64,000 bases of DNA from Saccopteryx bilineata (taxonomy: Eukaryota; Chordata; Mammalia; Chiroptera; Emballonuridae): the NCBI RefSeq assembly GCF_036850765.1, contig NC_089495.1, forward strand, positions 25,326,875-25,390,874, given 5' to 3'. A program made the position numbers and the translations under genes. The notes under the pieces were generated by a model, which was not told where the DNA came from, searched no databases, and saw nothing but the letters and a program-made list of their open reading frames with translations. Position 1 is the stretch's first letter. Each line of letters begins with the position of its first letter. This document shows, piece after piece, positions 22,700-34,406 of this stretch.

Positions 22700-22845
22700 G
22701 TGGGATTGTCATTTATTGGTGACTTTTGGAAGAATAAGCCCTTCAAGGGTTTCAGTCATGTCTTAATTCACCTGTGTCTCTCAACACTTGTTATCACATC
22801 TGGTACACAGCAACTGCCCAATAATAGTTGTTAATTGAGTAAGAC
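22700..22845 (+). repeat. L2-like fragment
   Basis: 'tctggtacacagcaactgcccaataatagttgttaattgagt' resembles an L2 3' end. Confidence 0.45.
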
Positions 22846-23653
22846 ATACATTCCCTTATGCTTTGTTATGATCTTCCCAATTTTCTGGCAAGGGGGATAG
22901 TCTCACAAGACTTGAGGCTTTATGTTTAAGGATTTTGGTATTGAAACTTTTGTTTTACTTAATGAAATAAAAAAGCAAGATAACATTTAATGGTGAACTG
23001 GCTGATAGCCAGTGTCTAAAATTAGGCAAGTATCAACTTTATACAGTGTCTCCTACTTTCTCCCTACTGTTCAGCCATCCCAGCAGTCAAACAGATGCTT
23101 GTGCAACAGTCTAGGTGTATGCATGGTCTTAACACTTCCTGAAGTTAAGCTAGACATCAGGAATGAGAATCTGTGTATCTTTCCTAAGGCCAGCCTTATC
23201 AATATATTGTCCTGCTTGTTATGTTTCCATCAACTCATACCAGTGGGAATTTAAAGGCAAACTCTCACTGAACTACCTCACCAGAGATGAAGACTGTCAT
23301 GACAAAGACACGCCTGCACTGTGCAGAATATGTGTGGTGGAAACGTGTGGGTGAATAAAACTCTGAGACCGATCAGCCTTGCTACAATGCAAGCCATTGA
23401 ACAGTCCCAAATGACTGAACCATAATACAGTCAGCACTGTCAGAGTGGCACATTTCCATTTGTGTCAAGGTAGCACCAAGGGTAAATTAGCTCCCACAAG
23501 AAAGAGAATAGAAATAACTTCTTAAACACTTTTCTTAAAACCCTGAACTTGACTGCTTCGATCACAGACATCTGTTTTATTTGCTGACTTTAGTACTGAT
23601 AATTTTGCATTCATTCAGTAAGAAGTCAGAATTACTTTACAAATATTCTCTTT
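22846..23653. other. No gene seen
   Basis: Unique-looking sequence with no supported exon, ending at the TSD of the following L1. Confidence 0.4.
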
Positions 23654-23668
23654 AAAACTGACACTGCT

Positions 23669-26027
23669 AGATAGAAAAGTGACGTCACGGAAATGGCGCC
23701 GTGAGCAGCGCGTCCGACAGCTCTCCCCTAAATCACAACAAATTTATCAACTAGAAACAGAAAAATTTATCCTCGGAGCATTCCGGAGTTCCACACAAAC
23801 TGATAGCGAAAAAACTGTTATCACTTGAATCTGAGAGACGAGGGTGTGGAGGAATCTACCACAGGGACGTTCTTTCAAACCGCAAGGAAGTGCGCCTGTG
23901 GTGAGTCAGCCCATATACTTGGGAACCGCGAGCTGCCGCGAGCAGCCGACGCGAGCCGCCGCCGCGAGCCACCGCGAGCAGCCGCGCGCGCGCGCCCGGG
24001 TCCGGTTGAGCACCACTGACGTTCCCAGCGGCCCGCACACTGCGAGTGGGGGTCGCTGGCCACCGGTGCCCGGAGCGCCCCATTCGCGCGCGTGCCTTGG
24101 GCATTCCACACGCCCAGGGCACCCTGCTGGCCCGCACACCCAGGGGGCTCCATTATCCTGCGCCTGGTGTGGTCCAGCCGCCAGCGGCCGGGCGAGCGGG
24201 AGAGGCTTGGGAGATTCTCTCCGTGGGCGGGGCACCTCACCCAGCCATTCAAGCTAACAATCAAGCGTTGGGGGAGGGGCGCACACAGGCAGCCTAAAAT
24301 ACCTTCGGAAGCACAGCTGCGACCCAATCACTGAAATTAGCTTAACCCATGAAATCTGCGCACCCTCGGTTCTAATTGATAAGATCTCTCTCAATTCAGC
24401 GTTCCAAGACAAGAGGCGTGATATTTTTTAGTGCCTCTCGCTAAAGGGGCGGGGGCAACTTCTGATTAATAGAGCCTCCATATTTAGGGATAAACGCTAA
24501 CAAGAAGGACTTGGCAGATAATAAGGTCTATACTACACTAGTCGTAAGCAGAGACTAGTGCCTCTTCTTCCCTGCAAAAACAGGCTACAAAGTGTGGAAA
24601 GCCTGGGTTGAGAGGTCCAACTAAATGATAGGCGCTGAACAGTCACCATGACAACAATTGACTCCCACCCCCGCCTGATTACACTGGAGGCCCTGTCAGA
24701 GCCTTTCCCAAAGCCTTGCACTGAGTGGGGATAGAGTGGGGATTTCCCAGCTCTTTGAGCCTCTTACTCCCCAGGCAGACGCAGTTGCAGCCTTATAGCT
24801 GGATCACCAGGCTGCTAATTCAGAAAGGGGGGACTAGGAGAGAGAATCCAGGAAAGCAAACTCTCTCATCGTTGGACCCTGCAAACGCCAACAAGCCTTT
24901 ACTTCCAGCAAGACTAAAGCCAATTATATGACATTGCCATAGAATCCCATCAACTGCAAATCCCTACCTAAGAGTGACACAGGGGCAGAGCCTGGGGTAC
25001 AGAGTCACCAACTAGGAAGAGGGAGAGAAAAGAAAAAGGAAGAAGTTAACCTCTCAAAATCAAGAAAAACCCACAGACTTTACAACTTGATCCACTAATT
25101 TTTTGTTGTTGTTGTTGTTGTTTGTTTCTTCTATCTTTTTGCTTTTATTTCCTCCACCTCGGTCCTTCTATTCTCTGCCCATCTTATGCTTCCCCTTTCT
25201 TGAACTACACTACCCATGAGTGTTGCATTTTATTTTTCTTCTTCATCCTCACCCTCCTTTAAGGTTATACTCCAAAACACTTAACTCTCACTCTCTCCTC
25301 TTTTGTTTTTTTTTTGTTTTTTGTTTTTGTCTTGTTTTATTTTGTTTTTTTCTCCTCCTATTTTATTTCTTCCTTCGTTTTTCTCTTTTTCTTATTTTTT
25401 CCTTTCTATTCGTTTTTTCTTTTCTCATTTTACTTTCCTCCCATATAATCCTCAATCACGAACAAATTAGTTAATTTGGGACTCAAGGCTTTTTTTTGGC
25501 TTTATTTCTCTTTTTTGCTTTTGTTTTTATTTTTTTTTCTTGTTTGTTTATTTTTGTGGCATTTTGGGTCCTCCCAACCCAAGGTCTCCATTGTATTTAG
25601 TCTTCGCTCCACTTAATACAACAGATTTTTACTTATTATTTTTATTTTTTCTTCTTTATTATTCTTTTTTGGTCCTTTTTTCTGGTTCCCTCTTATCCCT
25701 CTCATTATATCTCTTAGTTGACCATCACATACAAGCAAATCATCTTATGCTTGTCTAAGATTTTCTTCCTTTTTTTTTTTTTTTTGCATTTAGTAGGTCC
25801 CTACTCCCTTTTTTTTGCCCCTTGAACTCTTCACCCCAAATCAGGCCCTCCATTATAGGCACGATATTTCCCTGAGGAGGGGAGAGGAGGGAAAGAGAAG
25901 AGAGAAAAAAAGGGGGAAATAATAAATTATTACTGTTTTTTTTTTGTGGGGTGTTTTACCTTTTTTTTTTTTTTACTTTTTACTCTTTATTGATTCTAAT
26001 TACTGCTATCAATAAGACCACCCTCAG
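23669..26027 (+). promoter_or_regulatory. Lineage A L1 5' UTR and internal promoter
   Basis: The first 40 bases hold a perfect CRE palindrome TGACGTCA (23680-23687) and AAATGGCG (23691-23698), which matches the YY1 motif found near the start of human L1. From about 23880 to 24300 the sequence is CpG-rich (GCGCGCGCGC near 23983). From about 25087 to 25995 it is strongly pyrimidine-rich with many T-runs, up to the ORF1 start. The motifs are seen directly; promoter function is inferred from L1 biology. Long GC-rich open frames at 23844-24327 on both strands are not treated as genes. Confidence 0.75.
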
Positions 26028-27023
26028 ATGCCGATAAGAAAGAGGAAATCGAATATTATGGATACAAAAGAAAGAGAGGTAACACAAATAGATGTGGAAA
26101 AATCTATGGAGAAAAGACTTAACATATTGGAAGCCTTGGAGCTAAATGACAGAGAATTTAAAATAGAAATCTTAAAAATACTCAGAGATATACAAGAAAA
26201 CACAGAAAGGCAATATAGGGAGATCAGAAAACAACTCAATGAACACAAAGAATATATTACCAAGGAAATTGAAACTATAAAAACAAATCAAACAGAAATG
26301 AAAAACTCAATTCACGAGCTGAAAAACGAGGTAACAAGCTTAGCTAACAGAACAGCCCAGATTGAAGATAGGATTAGTGAAATAGAAGACAAACAACTTG
26401 AGGCACAACAGAGAGAAGAAGAAAGAGACTCAAAAATAATAAAAAACGAGAAAGCCCTACAGGAATTGTCTGACTCCATCAGAAAGAATAACATAAGAAT
26501 AATAGGTATATCAGAGGGAGAAGAGAAAGAAAATGGAATGGAGAATATACTCAAACAAATAATAGATGAGAACTTCCCAAGCCTGTGGAAGGAACTAAAG
26601 CCTCAAATTCAAGAAGCAAACAGAACACCAAGTTTTCTTAACCCCAACAAACCCACTCCAAGGCACATCATAATAAAGATGACACAAACCAATGACAAAG
26701 AAAAAATTCTCAAGGCAGCCAGGGAAAAGAAGAGTACAACATATAAAGGAAGGCCTATTAGATTCTCATCAGATTTCTCAGCAGAAACTCTACAAGCTAG
26801 AAGAGAGTGGACCCCAATATTTAAAGCCCTGAAAGAGAGGAACTTTCAGCCAAGAATACTATACCCATCAAAGCTATCCTTCAAGTATGAAGGAGATATA
26901 AAAACATTCACAAATACAGAAAAGATGAGAGAATTTATCAACAGAAAGCCCCCACTCCAGGAAATACTAAAGGGGGTTTTCCAACCAGATTCAAAGAACA
27001 AAAGAAAACAACACCACAAGTAA
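26028..27023 (+). CDS. LINE-1 ORF1p, intact
   Basis: 331 codons. In the family, ORF1p forms trimers that coat L1 RNA in cytoplasmic ribonucleoprotein particles and act as nucleic-acid chaperones. Visible here: a basic N terminus (MPIRKRKSN), a long coiled coil at roughly residues 45-152 rich in E, K and I/L heptads, an RRM at about 155-250 (NNIRIIGISEGEE and PRHIIIKM), and a C-terminal domain at about 255-318 (ARREWTPIFKALKERNF, LYPSKLSFKYEG). Length is near that of human ORF1p (338). The start is the first ATG after the pyrimidine tract. The frame has no lesion. The minus-strand copy at 63137-64000 is nearly identical over the shared part. Confidence 0.95.
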   Translation: MPIRKRKSNIMDTKEREVTQIDVEKSMEKRLNILEALELNDREFKIEILKILRDIQENTERQYREIRKQLNEHKEYITKEIETIKTNQTEMKNSIHELKNEVTSLANRTAQIEDRISEIEDKQLEAQQREEERDSKIIKNEKALQELSDSIRKNNIRIIGISEGEEKENGMENILKQIIDENFPSLWKELKPQIQEANRTPSFLNPNKPTPRHIIIKMTQTNDKEKILKAAREKKSTTYKGRPIRFSSDFSAETLQARREWTPIFKALKERNFQPRILYPSKLSFKYEGDIKTFTNTEKMREFINRKPPLQEILKGVFQPDSKNKRKQHHK

Positions 27024-27115
27024 CAGCTCCACCAAGAACACAATAAAACGAAACTTAAACTGTGACAACAAAGGAAAAAAAGGGGGGAGAGGATGGAGAT
27101 TAACAGTAGCAAAGG

Positions 27116-27358
27116 ATGATGAAGTGCAGAAATACTTATAAGATAGGGTACTACAATGAATATGGTAGGTACCCTTTTCATTACTTAATGGTAACCACCC
27201 TTAAAAAAACCACCACAAAAACACTTGACTTAAAAAAGGTAGCAACAGAGGAAAGAAGTATGGAACACAAACAAACAAAAACAAATGATAGAAAAACAAA
27301 AGAGAAGAATCAAACTAGATACAAAACTAACAGAAAGCAATTTATAAAATGGCAGTAG
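27116..27358 (+). CDS. Small open frame in the L1 ORF1-ORF2 spacer, overlapping the ORF2 start
   Basis: 80 codons, lysine- and threonine-rich, ending IKWQ-stop, where the stop overlaps the ORF2 start as ATGGCAGTAG. The second lineage-A L1 has an open frame at the same place (62801-63040, 79 codons) with the same end and the same 10-nt overlap, and no net indel between the two. The shared residues include PFH and ATEER. About a third of residues differ, far more than in ORF2, so protein-level selection is doubtful. It may be a chance frame, or it may help ribosomes reach ORF2 by termination-reinitiation. No known L1 protein maps here. Confidence 0.35.
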   Translation: MMKCRNTYKIGYYNEYGRYPFHYLMVTTLKKTTTKTLDLKKVATEERSMEHKQTKTNDRKTKEKNQTRYKTNRKQFIKWQ

Positions 27359-30300
27359 GGAACCCACAAGTGTCAATAATTACACTAAATGTAAATGGAT
27401 TAAACTTACCAATAAAAAGACACAGAGTAGCAGAATGGATTAAAAAAGAAAATCCAACTATATGCTGCCTACAAGAAACACATCTAAGCAACAAGGATAA
27501 AAACAAATTCAAAGTGAAAGGCTGGAAAACAATACTCCAAGCAATCAACACCCAAAAAAAAGAAGGTGTAGCAATACTCATATCTAATAATGCTGACTAC
27601 AAGACAGAAAAAGTACTCAGAGACAAAAATGGTCATTTCATAATGATTAAGGGGAAGTTGAATCAAGAAGACATAACAATCCTTAATATATATGCACCAA
27701 ATCAAGGAGCACCAAAATATATAAGACAGCTACTTATTGACCTTAAAACAAAAACTAACAAAAATACAATCATACTTGGAGACCTCAATACACCGCTGAT
27801 GGCTCTAGATCGGTCATCCAAACAGAGAATCAATAAAGATATAGTGGCCTTAAACGAAATACTAGAACACCTGGATATGATAGACATCTACAGGACACTT
27901 CATCCCAAAGCGACAGAGTATACATTTTTCTCTAGTGTACATGGAACATTCTCAAGAATTGACCATATGTTGGGCCACAAAGACAATATCAGCAAATTTA
28001 GAAAAATTGAAATTGTACCAAGCATATTTTCTGATCATAAAGCCTTGAAACTAGAATTCAACTGCAAAAAAGAGGGGGAAAAACCCACAAAAATGTGGAA
28101 ACTAAACAACATACTTCTAAAAAATGAATGGGTCAAAGAAGAAATAAGCGCAGAAATCAAAAGATATATACAGACAAATGAAAATGAAAATATGACATAT
28201 CAGAATCTCTGGGATGCAGCAAAAGCAGTAATAAGAGGAAAGTTCATATCACTTCAGGCCTATATGAACAAACAAGAGAGAGCCGAAGTAAACCACTTAA
28301 CTTCCCACCTTAAGGAACTAGAAAAAGAAGAACAAAGACAACCCAAAACCAGCCGAAGAAAGGAGATAATAAAAATCAGAGCAGAAATAAATGAAATAGA
28401 GAACAGAAAAACTATAGAAAAAATCAATAAAACAAGGAGCTGGTTCTTTGAAAAGATCAACAAAATTGACAAACCCTTGGCAAGACTCACCAAGGAAAAA
28501 AGACACAGGACTCAAATAAATAAAATCCAAAATGAAAGAGGAGAGATTACCACAGACATCATAGATATACAAAGAATTATTGTAGAATACTATGAAAAAT
28601 TATATGCCACCTAATACAACAATCTAGAAGAAATGGATAAATTCCTAGAACAATACAACCTTCCTAGACTGAATCATGAAGAAGCAGAAAGCCTAAACAG
28701 ACCAATCAGCAGGGAGGAAATAGAAAAAACTATTAAAAATCTCCCCAAAAATAAAAGTCCAGGCCCAGACGGTTATACTAGTGAATTCTATCAAACATTC
28801 AAAGAAGACTTGGTTCCTATTCTACTCAAAGTCTTCCAAAAAATTGAAGAAGAAGCAATACTTCCAAACACATTTTATGAGGCCAACATAACCCTCATAC
28901 CAAAACCTGGCAAGGATGGCACAAAGAAAGAAAACTACAGACCAATATCTCTAATGAATACAGATGCTAAAATACTAAACAAAATACTGGCAAACCGAAT
29001 ACAACAACATATTAAAAAAATAATATATCATGATCAAGTGGGATTCATCCCAGAATCTCAAGGATGGTTCAACATACGCAAAACGGTTAACGTAATACAC
29101 CATATCAACAAAACAAAGAACAAAAACCACATGATCTTATCAATAGATGCAGAAAAGGCTTTTGATAAAATACAACACAATTTTATGTTTAAGACTCTCA
29201 ACAAAATGGGTATAGAAGGAAAATATCTCAACATGATAAAGGCCATATATGATAAACCATCAGCCAACATCCTATTAAACGGCATAAAACTGAGGACTTT
29301 CTACCTTAAATCAGGAACAAGACAGGGTTGTCCACTCTCTCCACTCTTATTCAACGTGGTGCTAGAAGTTCTGGCCAGAGCAATCAGACAAGACAAAGAA
29401 ATAAAAGGCATCCATATCAGAAAAGAAGAAGTAAAGCTATCACTTTTTGCTGATGATATGATCCTATACATCGAAAACCCGAAGGACTCCACAAAAAGAT
29501 TATTAGAAACAATAAACCAATACAGTAAGGTCGCAGGATACAAAATTAACATACAAAAGTCCATAGCCTTTCTATATGCCAACAATGAAATATTAGAAAA
29601 CGAACTCAAAAAAATAATCCCCTTCACGATTGCAATAAAAAAAAATAAAATACCTAGGAATAAACATAACAAAGAACGTAAAGGACCTATATAATGAAAA
29701 TTACAAAGCATTGTTAAGGGAAATCGAAAAAGATACAATGAGATGGGAAAATATTCCTTGTTCTTGGATAGGAAGAATAAATATAATCAAAATGGCCATA
29801 TTACCCAAAGCAATATATAAATTTAATGCAATTCCCATCAAAACCCCTATGAGATTTTTTAAAGAAATGAAACAAAAAATCATCAGATTTATATGGAACT
29901 ATAAAAAACCCCGAATAGCCAAAACAATCCTAAGGAAAAAGAATGAAGCTGGGGGCATTACAATACCTGACTTTAAACTATATTATAGGGCCACGATAAT
30001 CAAAACAGCATGGTATTGGCAAAAAAATAGACACTCAGACCAATGGAACAGAATAGAAAGCCCAGAAATAAAACCACATATATATGGTCAAATAATCTTT
30101 GATAAAGGGGCCAACAACACACAATGGAGAAAAGAAAGCCTCTTCAACAAATGGTGTTGGGAAAACTGGAAAGCCACATGCAAAAGAATGAAACTCGACT
30201 ACAGCCTGTCCCCGTGTACTAAAATTAATTCAAAATGGATCAAAGACCTAAATATAAGACCTGAAACAATAAAGTACATAGAAGAAGACATAGGTACTAA

Positions 30301-31177
30301 AATCATGGACCTGGGTTTTAAAGAACATTTTATGAACTTGACTCCAATGGCAAGAGAAGTGAAGGCAAAGATAAATGAATGGGACTACATCAGAATTAAA
30401 AGTTTTTGCTCAGCAAGAGAAACTGATATCAAAATAAACAGACAGCCAACTATATGGGAACTGATATTTTCAAACGACAGCTCAGATAAGGGCCTAATAT
30501 CCAAAATTTACAAAGAACTCATAAAACTCAACAACAAACAAACAAGCAATCCAATAAAAAAATGGGAAGAGGACATGAACAGACACTTCTCCCAGGAAGA
30601 GATACAAATGGCCAACAGATATATGAAAAGATGCTCAGCTTCATTAGTTATTAGAGAAATGCAAATCAAAACTACAATGAGATACCACCTCACTCCTGTT
30701 AGATTAGCTATTATCAACAAGACGGGTAATAGCAAATGTTGGAGAGGCTGTGGAGAAAAAGGAACCCTCATTCACTGTTGGTGGGACTGTAAAGTAGTAC
30801 AACCATTATGGAGGAAAGTATGGTGGTTCCTCAAAAAACTGCAAATAGAACTACCTTATGACCCAGCAATCCCTCTACTGGGTATATACCCCAAAACCTC
30901 AGAAACATTGATACGTGAAGACACATGTAGCCCCATGTTCATTGCAGCACTGTTCACAGTGGCCAAGACATGGAAACAACCAAAAAGCCCTTCAATAGAA
31001 GACTGGATAAAGAAGATGTGGCACATATACACTATGGAATACTACTCAGCCATAAGAAATGATGACATCAGATCATTTACAGCAAAATGGTGGGATCTTG
31101 ATAACATTATAAGGAGTGAAATAAGTAAATCAGAAAAAAACAAGAACTACATGATTCCATACATTGGTGGAACATAA
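27349..31177 (+). pseudogene. LINE-1 ORF2 (endonuclease and reverse transcriptase) with two lesions
   Basis: It would encode about 1275 residues. The endonuclease residues align with human numbering: N14, E43, D145 and N147 (GDLN), D205 (RIDH), H230 (SDH). The reverse transcriptase keeps [19 protein letters not shown] and FADD at codons 700-703. The C-terminal zinc-knuckle-like CX3CX7HX4C starts at codon 1130. Lesion 1: codon 422 (28612-28614) is TAA where the other copy has a lysine codon. Lesion 2: an A-run at 29637-29645 has nine A where the other copy has eight, shifting the frame. Otherwise the frame stays open to the stop at 31177. The family nicks T-rich target DNA and copies RNA by target-primed reverse transcription. 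Confidence 0.95.
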
Positions 31178-31447
31178 AAATGAGACTAAGAGACATGGAC
31201 AAGAGTGTGGTGGTTACCAAGGGTGGGGGGGAGGGAGGACATGGGAGGGAGGGAGGGAGAGAGTTAGGGGGAGGGGGAGGGGCACAGAGAACTAGATGGA
31301 GGGTGACGGAGGACAATCTGACTTTGGGCGAGGGGTTTGCAACATAATTTGATGACAAAATAACCTAGACATGTTTTCTTTGAATATATGTACCCTGATT
31401 TATTAATGTCATCCCATTACCATTAATAAAAATTTATTTAAAAAAAA
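31178..31447 (+). other. L1 3' UTR with G-rich polypurine tract and poly-A tail
   Basis: Runs of three or more G separated by short A/T/C spacers fill 31221-31282, enough to form a G-quadruplex on the sense strand. G-rich 3' UTR tracts are a known L1 feature. AATAAA-like 'attaataaaaattt' precedes the A-tail. Confidence 0.85.
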
Positions 31448-31462
31448 AAAACTGACACTGCT

Positions 31463-32399
31463 GTTGGAAAATAAATGCATGGTTAATTGCATTTTGTTCA
31501 TTTTTTTTTCTAGTTGGGATCATAAGCCATTGAGTTTGATTTACCTAGAAAGTACAGTGATATAATAATATGATAAAATGACTGCAAACAAGGCAGTTAA
31601 TTTTCTTCACAAACATTGTAGAAATTCTACATTACAGTCTACAATACAAATTAAATATCTCTATTCAAATGCTGCCACTCCCAGAACTGAGACTCGGATA
31701 GCCTCAGTGGTAGAAGGGCTTCATTCATTCTTTGGTTTTTTAGAAATAGCCAAGAGGCCTGCAGAGCCAGATCAGCCAGTGAATGCAGTGGACAGCCGCA
31801 CTGCCAAACAGAGGTTGGGGGGAGGGAATTAAAAAGTGATTTCTTTTTATTCATACTTTCTAGTTTGGCAGTAAATTAGTTCTTCACATCAAGATTCTCA
31901 CAGAAGTTTGTACACTTATGCCTAAGCCATCATTAGGCAAGAGAACATGGAAATGGAATTTATTGTTTGGAAGAGCCTGTCTTGCCTGCAATGAGGACCT
32001 TGACTCATGGGGAGTCTACTCCCAGATTTTTAGAGATGCACCATTAGAAATGTGCTGCTTGGGCTGTTTGCTGTCAATCCCTGCTCCTTCCAATTATCCT
32101 GCTTTTTGCACAAAGAACTGTTTCTCAGTGTTCTGTTTCTGTTTAGGAAATGATCGTGGATACCAGCTGACTCGTTAACATACCCGTTAACAATGGCTCA
32201 CACTTCCAAGCTTCCATCAGATTCACCAACGTCCTTTCTTCCTTCCCAAGCTTAATTGCCATCTCTACCTAGTCCTACACAAATGTTTGTAGTTCCCATC
32301 AGGGCCAAGCTTCCAATTAGATGAGGTGACCCATTATGTAGTGTGGTGTCAGGCAGGTCCAGTGAGGGTTACAGTCCTCAGATATACACTTGGAGGCAG
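31463..32399. other. No gene seen
   Basis: Unique-looking sequence. Short open frames at 31578 and 31918 have no splice sites or motifs that I would support. Confidence 0.4.
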
Positions 32400-32735
32400 C
32401 CTACTACTTTTTCTTTTTCTGTTTTTTCAGGTGAGGGGAGAGGAGATAGTGAGGTGGACAAGCATCCTGATTGAGATTCACCCGGAAACCCCGTCTCGGA
32501 CTGATGCTCAGTACTGAGGCATTTTAGTGCCTGAGGATGACACGCCAGACCAACCGAACTATATTCAATGCCCAGGGCCATGCTTGAACCAGTCCAGCCA
32601 CTGGTTACAAGAGGGAAAGAGGGAGAGAAGGGGGAGAGGATAGCTGCTTCTCTTATGTGCCCTGACCAGGAATCAAACTTGGGACGTCCATATGCCAGGC
32701 CAACACTCTTATCCCCTGAACCACCAGCCAGGGCC
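32400..32735 (-). mobile_element. tRNA-derived SINE (type B), minus strand
   Basis: Head at the right end (reverse complement GGCCCTGGCTGGTGGTTCAG), B-box-like region, GA-rich tract, and the 'gagcatcagtccgagacgggg' body shared with the copy at 8931. T-rich tail at the left. Confidence 0.78.
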
Positions 32736-32936
32736 CAACCTGCTATTTCATTATTACCATTTCTGTCTTCAGTTTCAGATTTTTGATGTTGTTAACGGCT
32801 GCTCCTTCCCTAAGGGATATGTCTGTCACACTGTTAGCAATTTGCATTTCAGTGTGAAGAATTTTTCCAAGAGCAGGTAAAATAGACCAAGATCCATGAA
32901 GGCCTTCAGGTAAATGAAGATGCCACCACTACATAC

Positions 32937-32940
<4 letters not shown>

Positions 32941-32983
<43 letters not shown>
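32941..32983. repeat. (TG)n microsatellite
   Basis: About 21 uninterrupted TG units. Confidence 0.97.
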
Positions 32984-32991
<8 letters not shown>

Positions 32992-34055
32992 TTTCCAAAA
33001 CAAAACCAACTTATTTTCCAACTTACACAAAAATCCAAAGATGATTAATTTCAGTAAAATAATTCATGTAAACCAGAGTTGCAGGGCACAGTCTGTAAAC
33101 AAGATTGCTCTTTTATTTATGTCTAAAGGGAGGAGTATTTGACCACAGTGCTGTCATCTGTTAATCTGTGTGTGTCTAGTAATCAGCCTGGATTTTCAAA
33201 TATTATACTGAATTTCAAATATTCTGTCACATTTTCCCTATGAATATACTCCTATCTTTGAAACTACTTGTCCAGGCTGTAGGTAGAGAATATGTGGAAT
33301 ATGCCAAGCCTACACTTAGGATAGCCCTTGGAGTTAGATTACCTCCTCAGGGAGGCACACCACATGGGGAAGTTTGCCAGGTTATTATAAAGTCCAAGTG
33401 AAAGAAGTATTCTTTACTAGAATGTGATACAATTGGTCTATCTTTTCTTCCCCGCTTCTTCTCCTAGAGAAGAGTTCTAGGAACCCTGTGCCATGTTGTT
33501 TCCTAAAATCAAACTTCTCTGTCCTTAAACTTTATTGAGAATCATGTTCCAAAAAGGTCTGAGAGTCATTTCTATGCTGCCATCGATCTCATTTCAATCA
33601 TAAACAGTCTCTCCTTCCTGAAACTCTACTGGTTTCACTCTACTTATAATTCACAGTAGGTATAACACTTCACATTCACAAATGCAGGTGTGTAAATATG
33701 TGAGTTTTAACACCAAACTTAATGTAGCTTGTAAGTGCTCATTTCCACCAATTTGCAAAAACTTGATCATATCAATTCAAAGTCATTAACTCACTTCCAA
33801 CTAAACACTGCATCTTTCTGTGCCCACTGAATCAATCCTGAAGTTTCTCTACTTTTCTGCCATTGTCCCTGGATGTTATATAAATTTCAAGGTGGCTAAC
33901 TTATTCTGACTTCTTTTCCTGGGATCTTCTGAGGGCTCTCTGACCCACATGCCACACTGTGTTCTCTTTGACCATTACTGAGAGGTAGTTTTGTCACCTG
34001 GTCTTGGGCATCCATTTTTGATTCTGCAACATCTGTTGTGGTTGGTTACTTGAGG
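32984..34055. other. No gene seen
   Basis: Mostly unique AT-leaning sequence. No exon is supported. Confidence 0.4.
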
Positions 34056-34063
34056 CCCTAGAC

Positions 34064-34398
34064 CAGGGGTCCCCAAACTTTTTACACAGGGGGCCAGTTC
34101 TCTGTCCCTCAGACCGTTGAAGGGCCGGACTATAAAAAAAAAAAACTATGACCAAATCCCTATGAACACCGCACATACCTTATTTTAAAGTAAAAAAACA
34201 AAACAGGAACAAATACAATATTTAAAATAAAGAACAAGTAAATTTAAATCAACAAACTGACCAGTATTTCAATGGGAACTATGCTCCTCTCACTGACCAC
34301 CAATGAAAGAGGTGCCCCTTCCAGAAATGCAGTGGGGGCCAGATAAATGGCCTCAGGGGGCCGCATGCAACCCGCGGGCCGTAGTTTGGGGACCCCTG
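34064..34398. mobile_element. Non-autonomous hAT transposon, short deletion form, with TSD
   Basis: 335 bp. Ends CAGGGGTCCCCAAACTTTTT and GTAGTTTGGGGACCCCTG. Perfect 8-bp TSD CCCTAGAC at 34056-34063 and 34399-34406. It matches 5227-5757 except that the middle is missing: 'gggaactatg' joins directly to 'ctcctctcactgacc', a deletion of about 195 bp at a short TG microhomology. Confidence 0.93.
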
Positions 34399-34406
34399 CC
34401 CTAGAC

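Larger units (their letters stand above)
23669..31447 (+). mobile_element. Full-length LINE-1 (lineage A) with TSD
   Basis: 7779 bp, bounded by perfect 15-bp repeats AAAACTGACACTGCT at 23654-23668 and 31448-31462. Order: 2.36-kb 5' UTR, ORF1 (26028-27023), a 325-nt spacer, ORF2 (27349-31177, two lesions) and a 270-nt 3' UTR ending in poly-A. Complete ends, an intact ORF1 and only two disabling changes in ORF2 suggest a fairly recent insertion. The copy at 58731-64000 belongs to the same lineage in opposite orientation. As it stands it cannot make full ORF2p. Confidence 0.96.

Noticed and set aside
23844..24327. Long open frames on both strands (up to 150 codons)
   Set aside because: They lie in the CpG-rich part of the L1 5' UTR; GC-rich DNA lacks stops in many frames, and no protein motif is visible.
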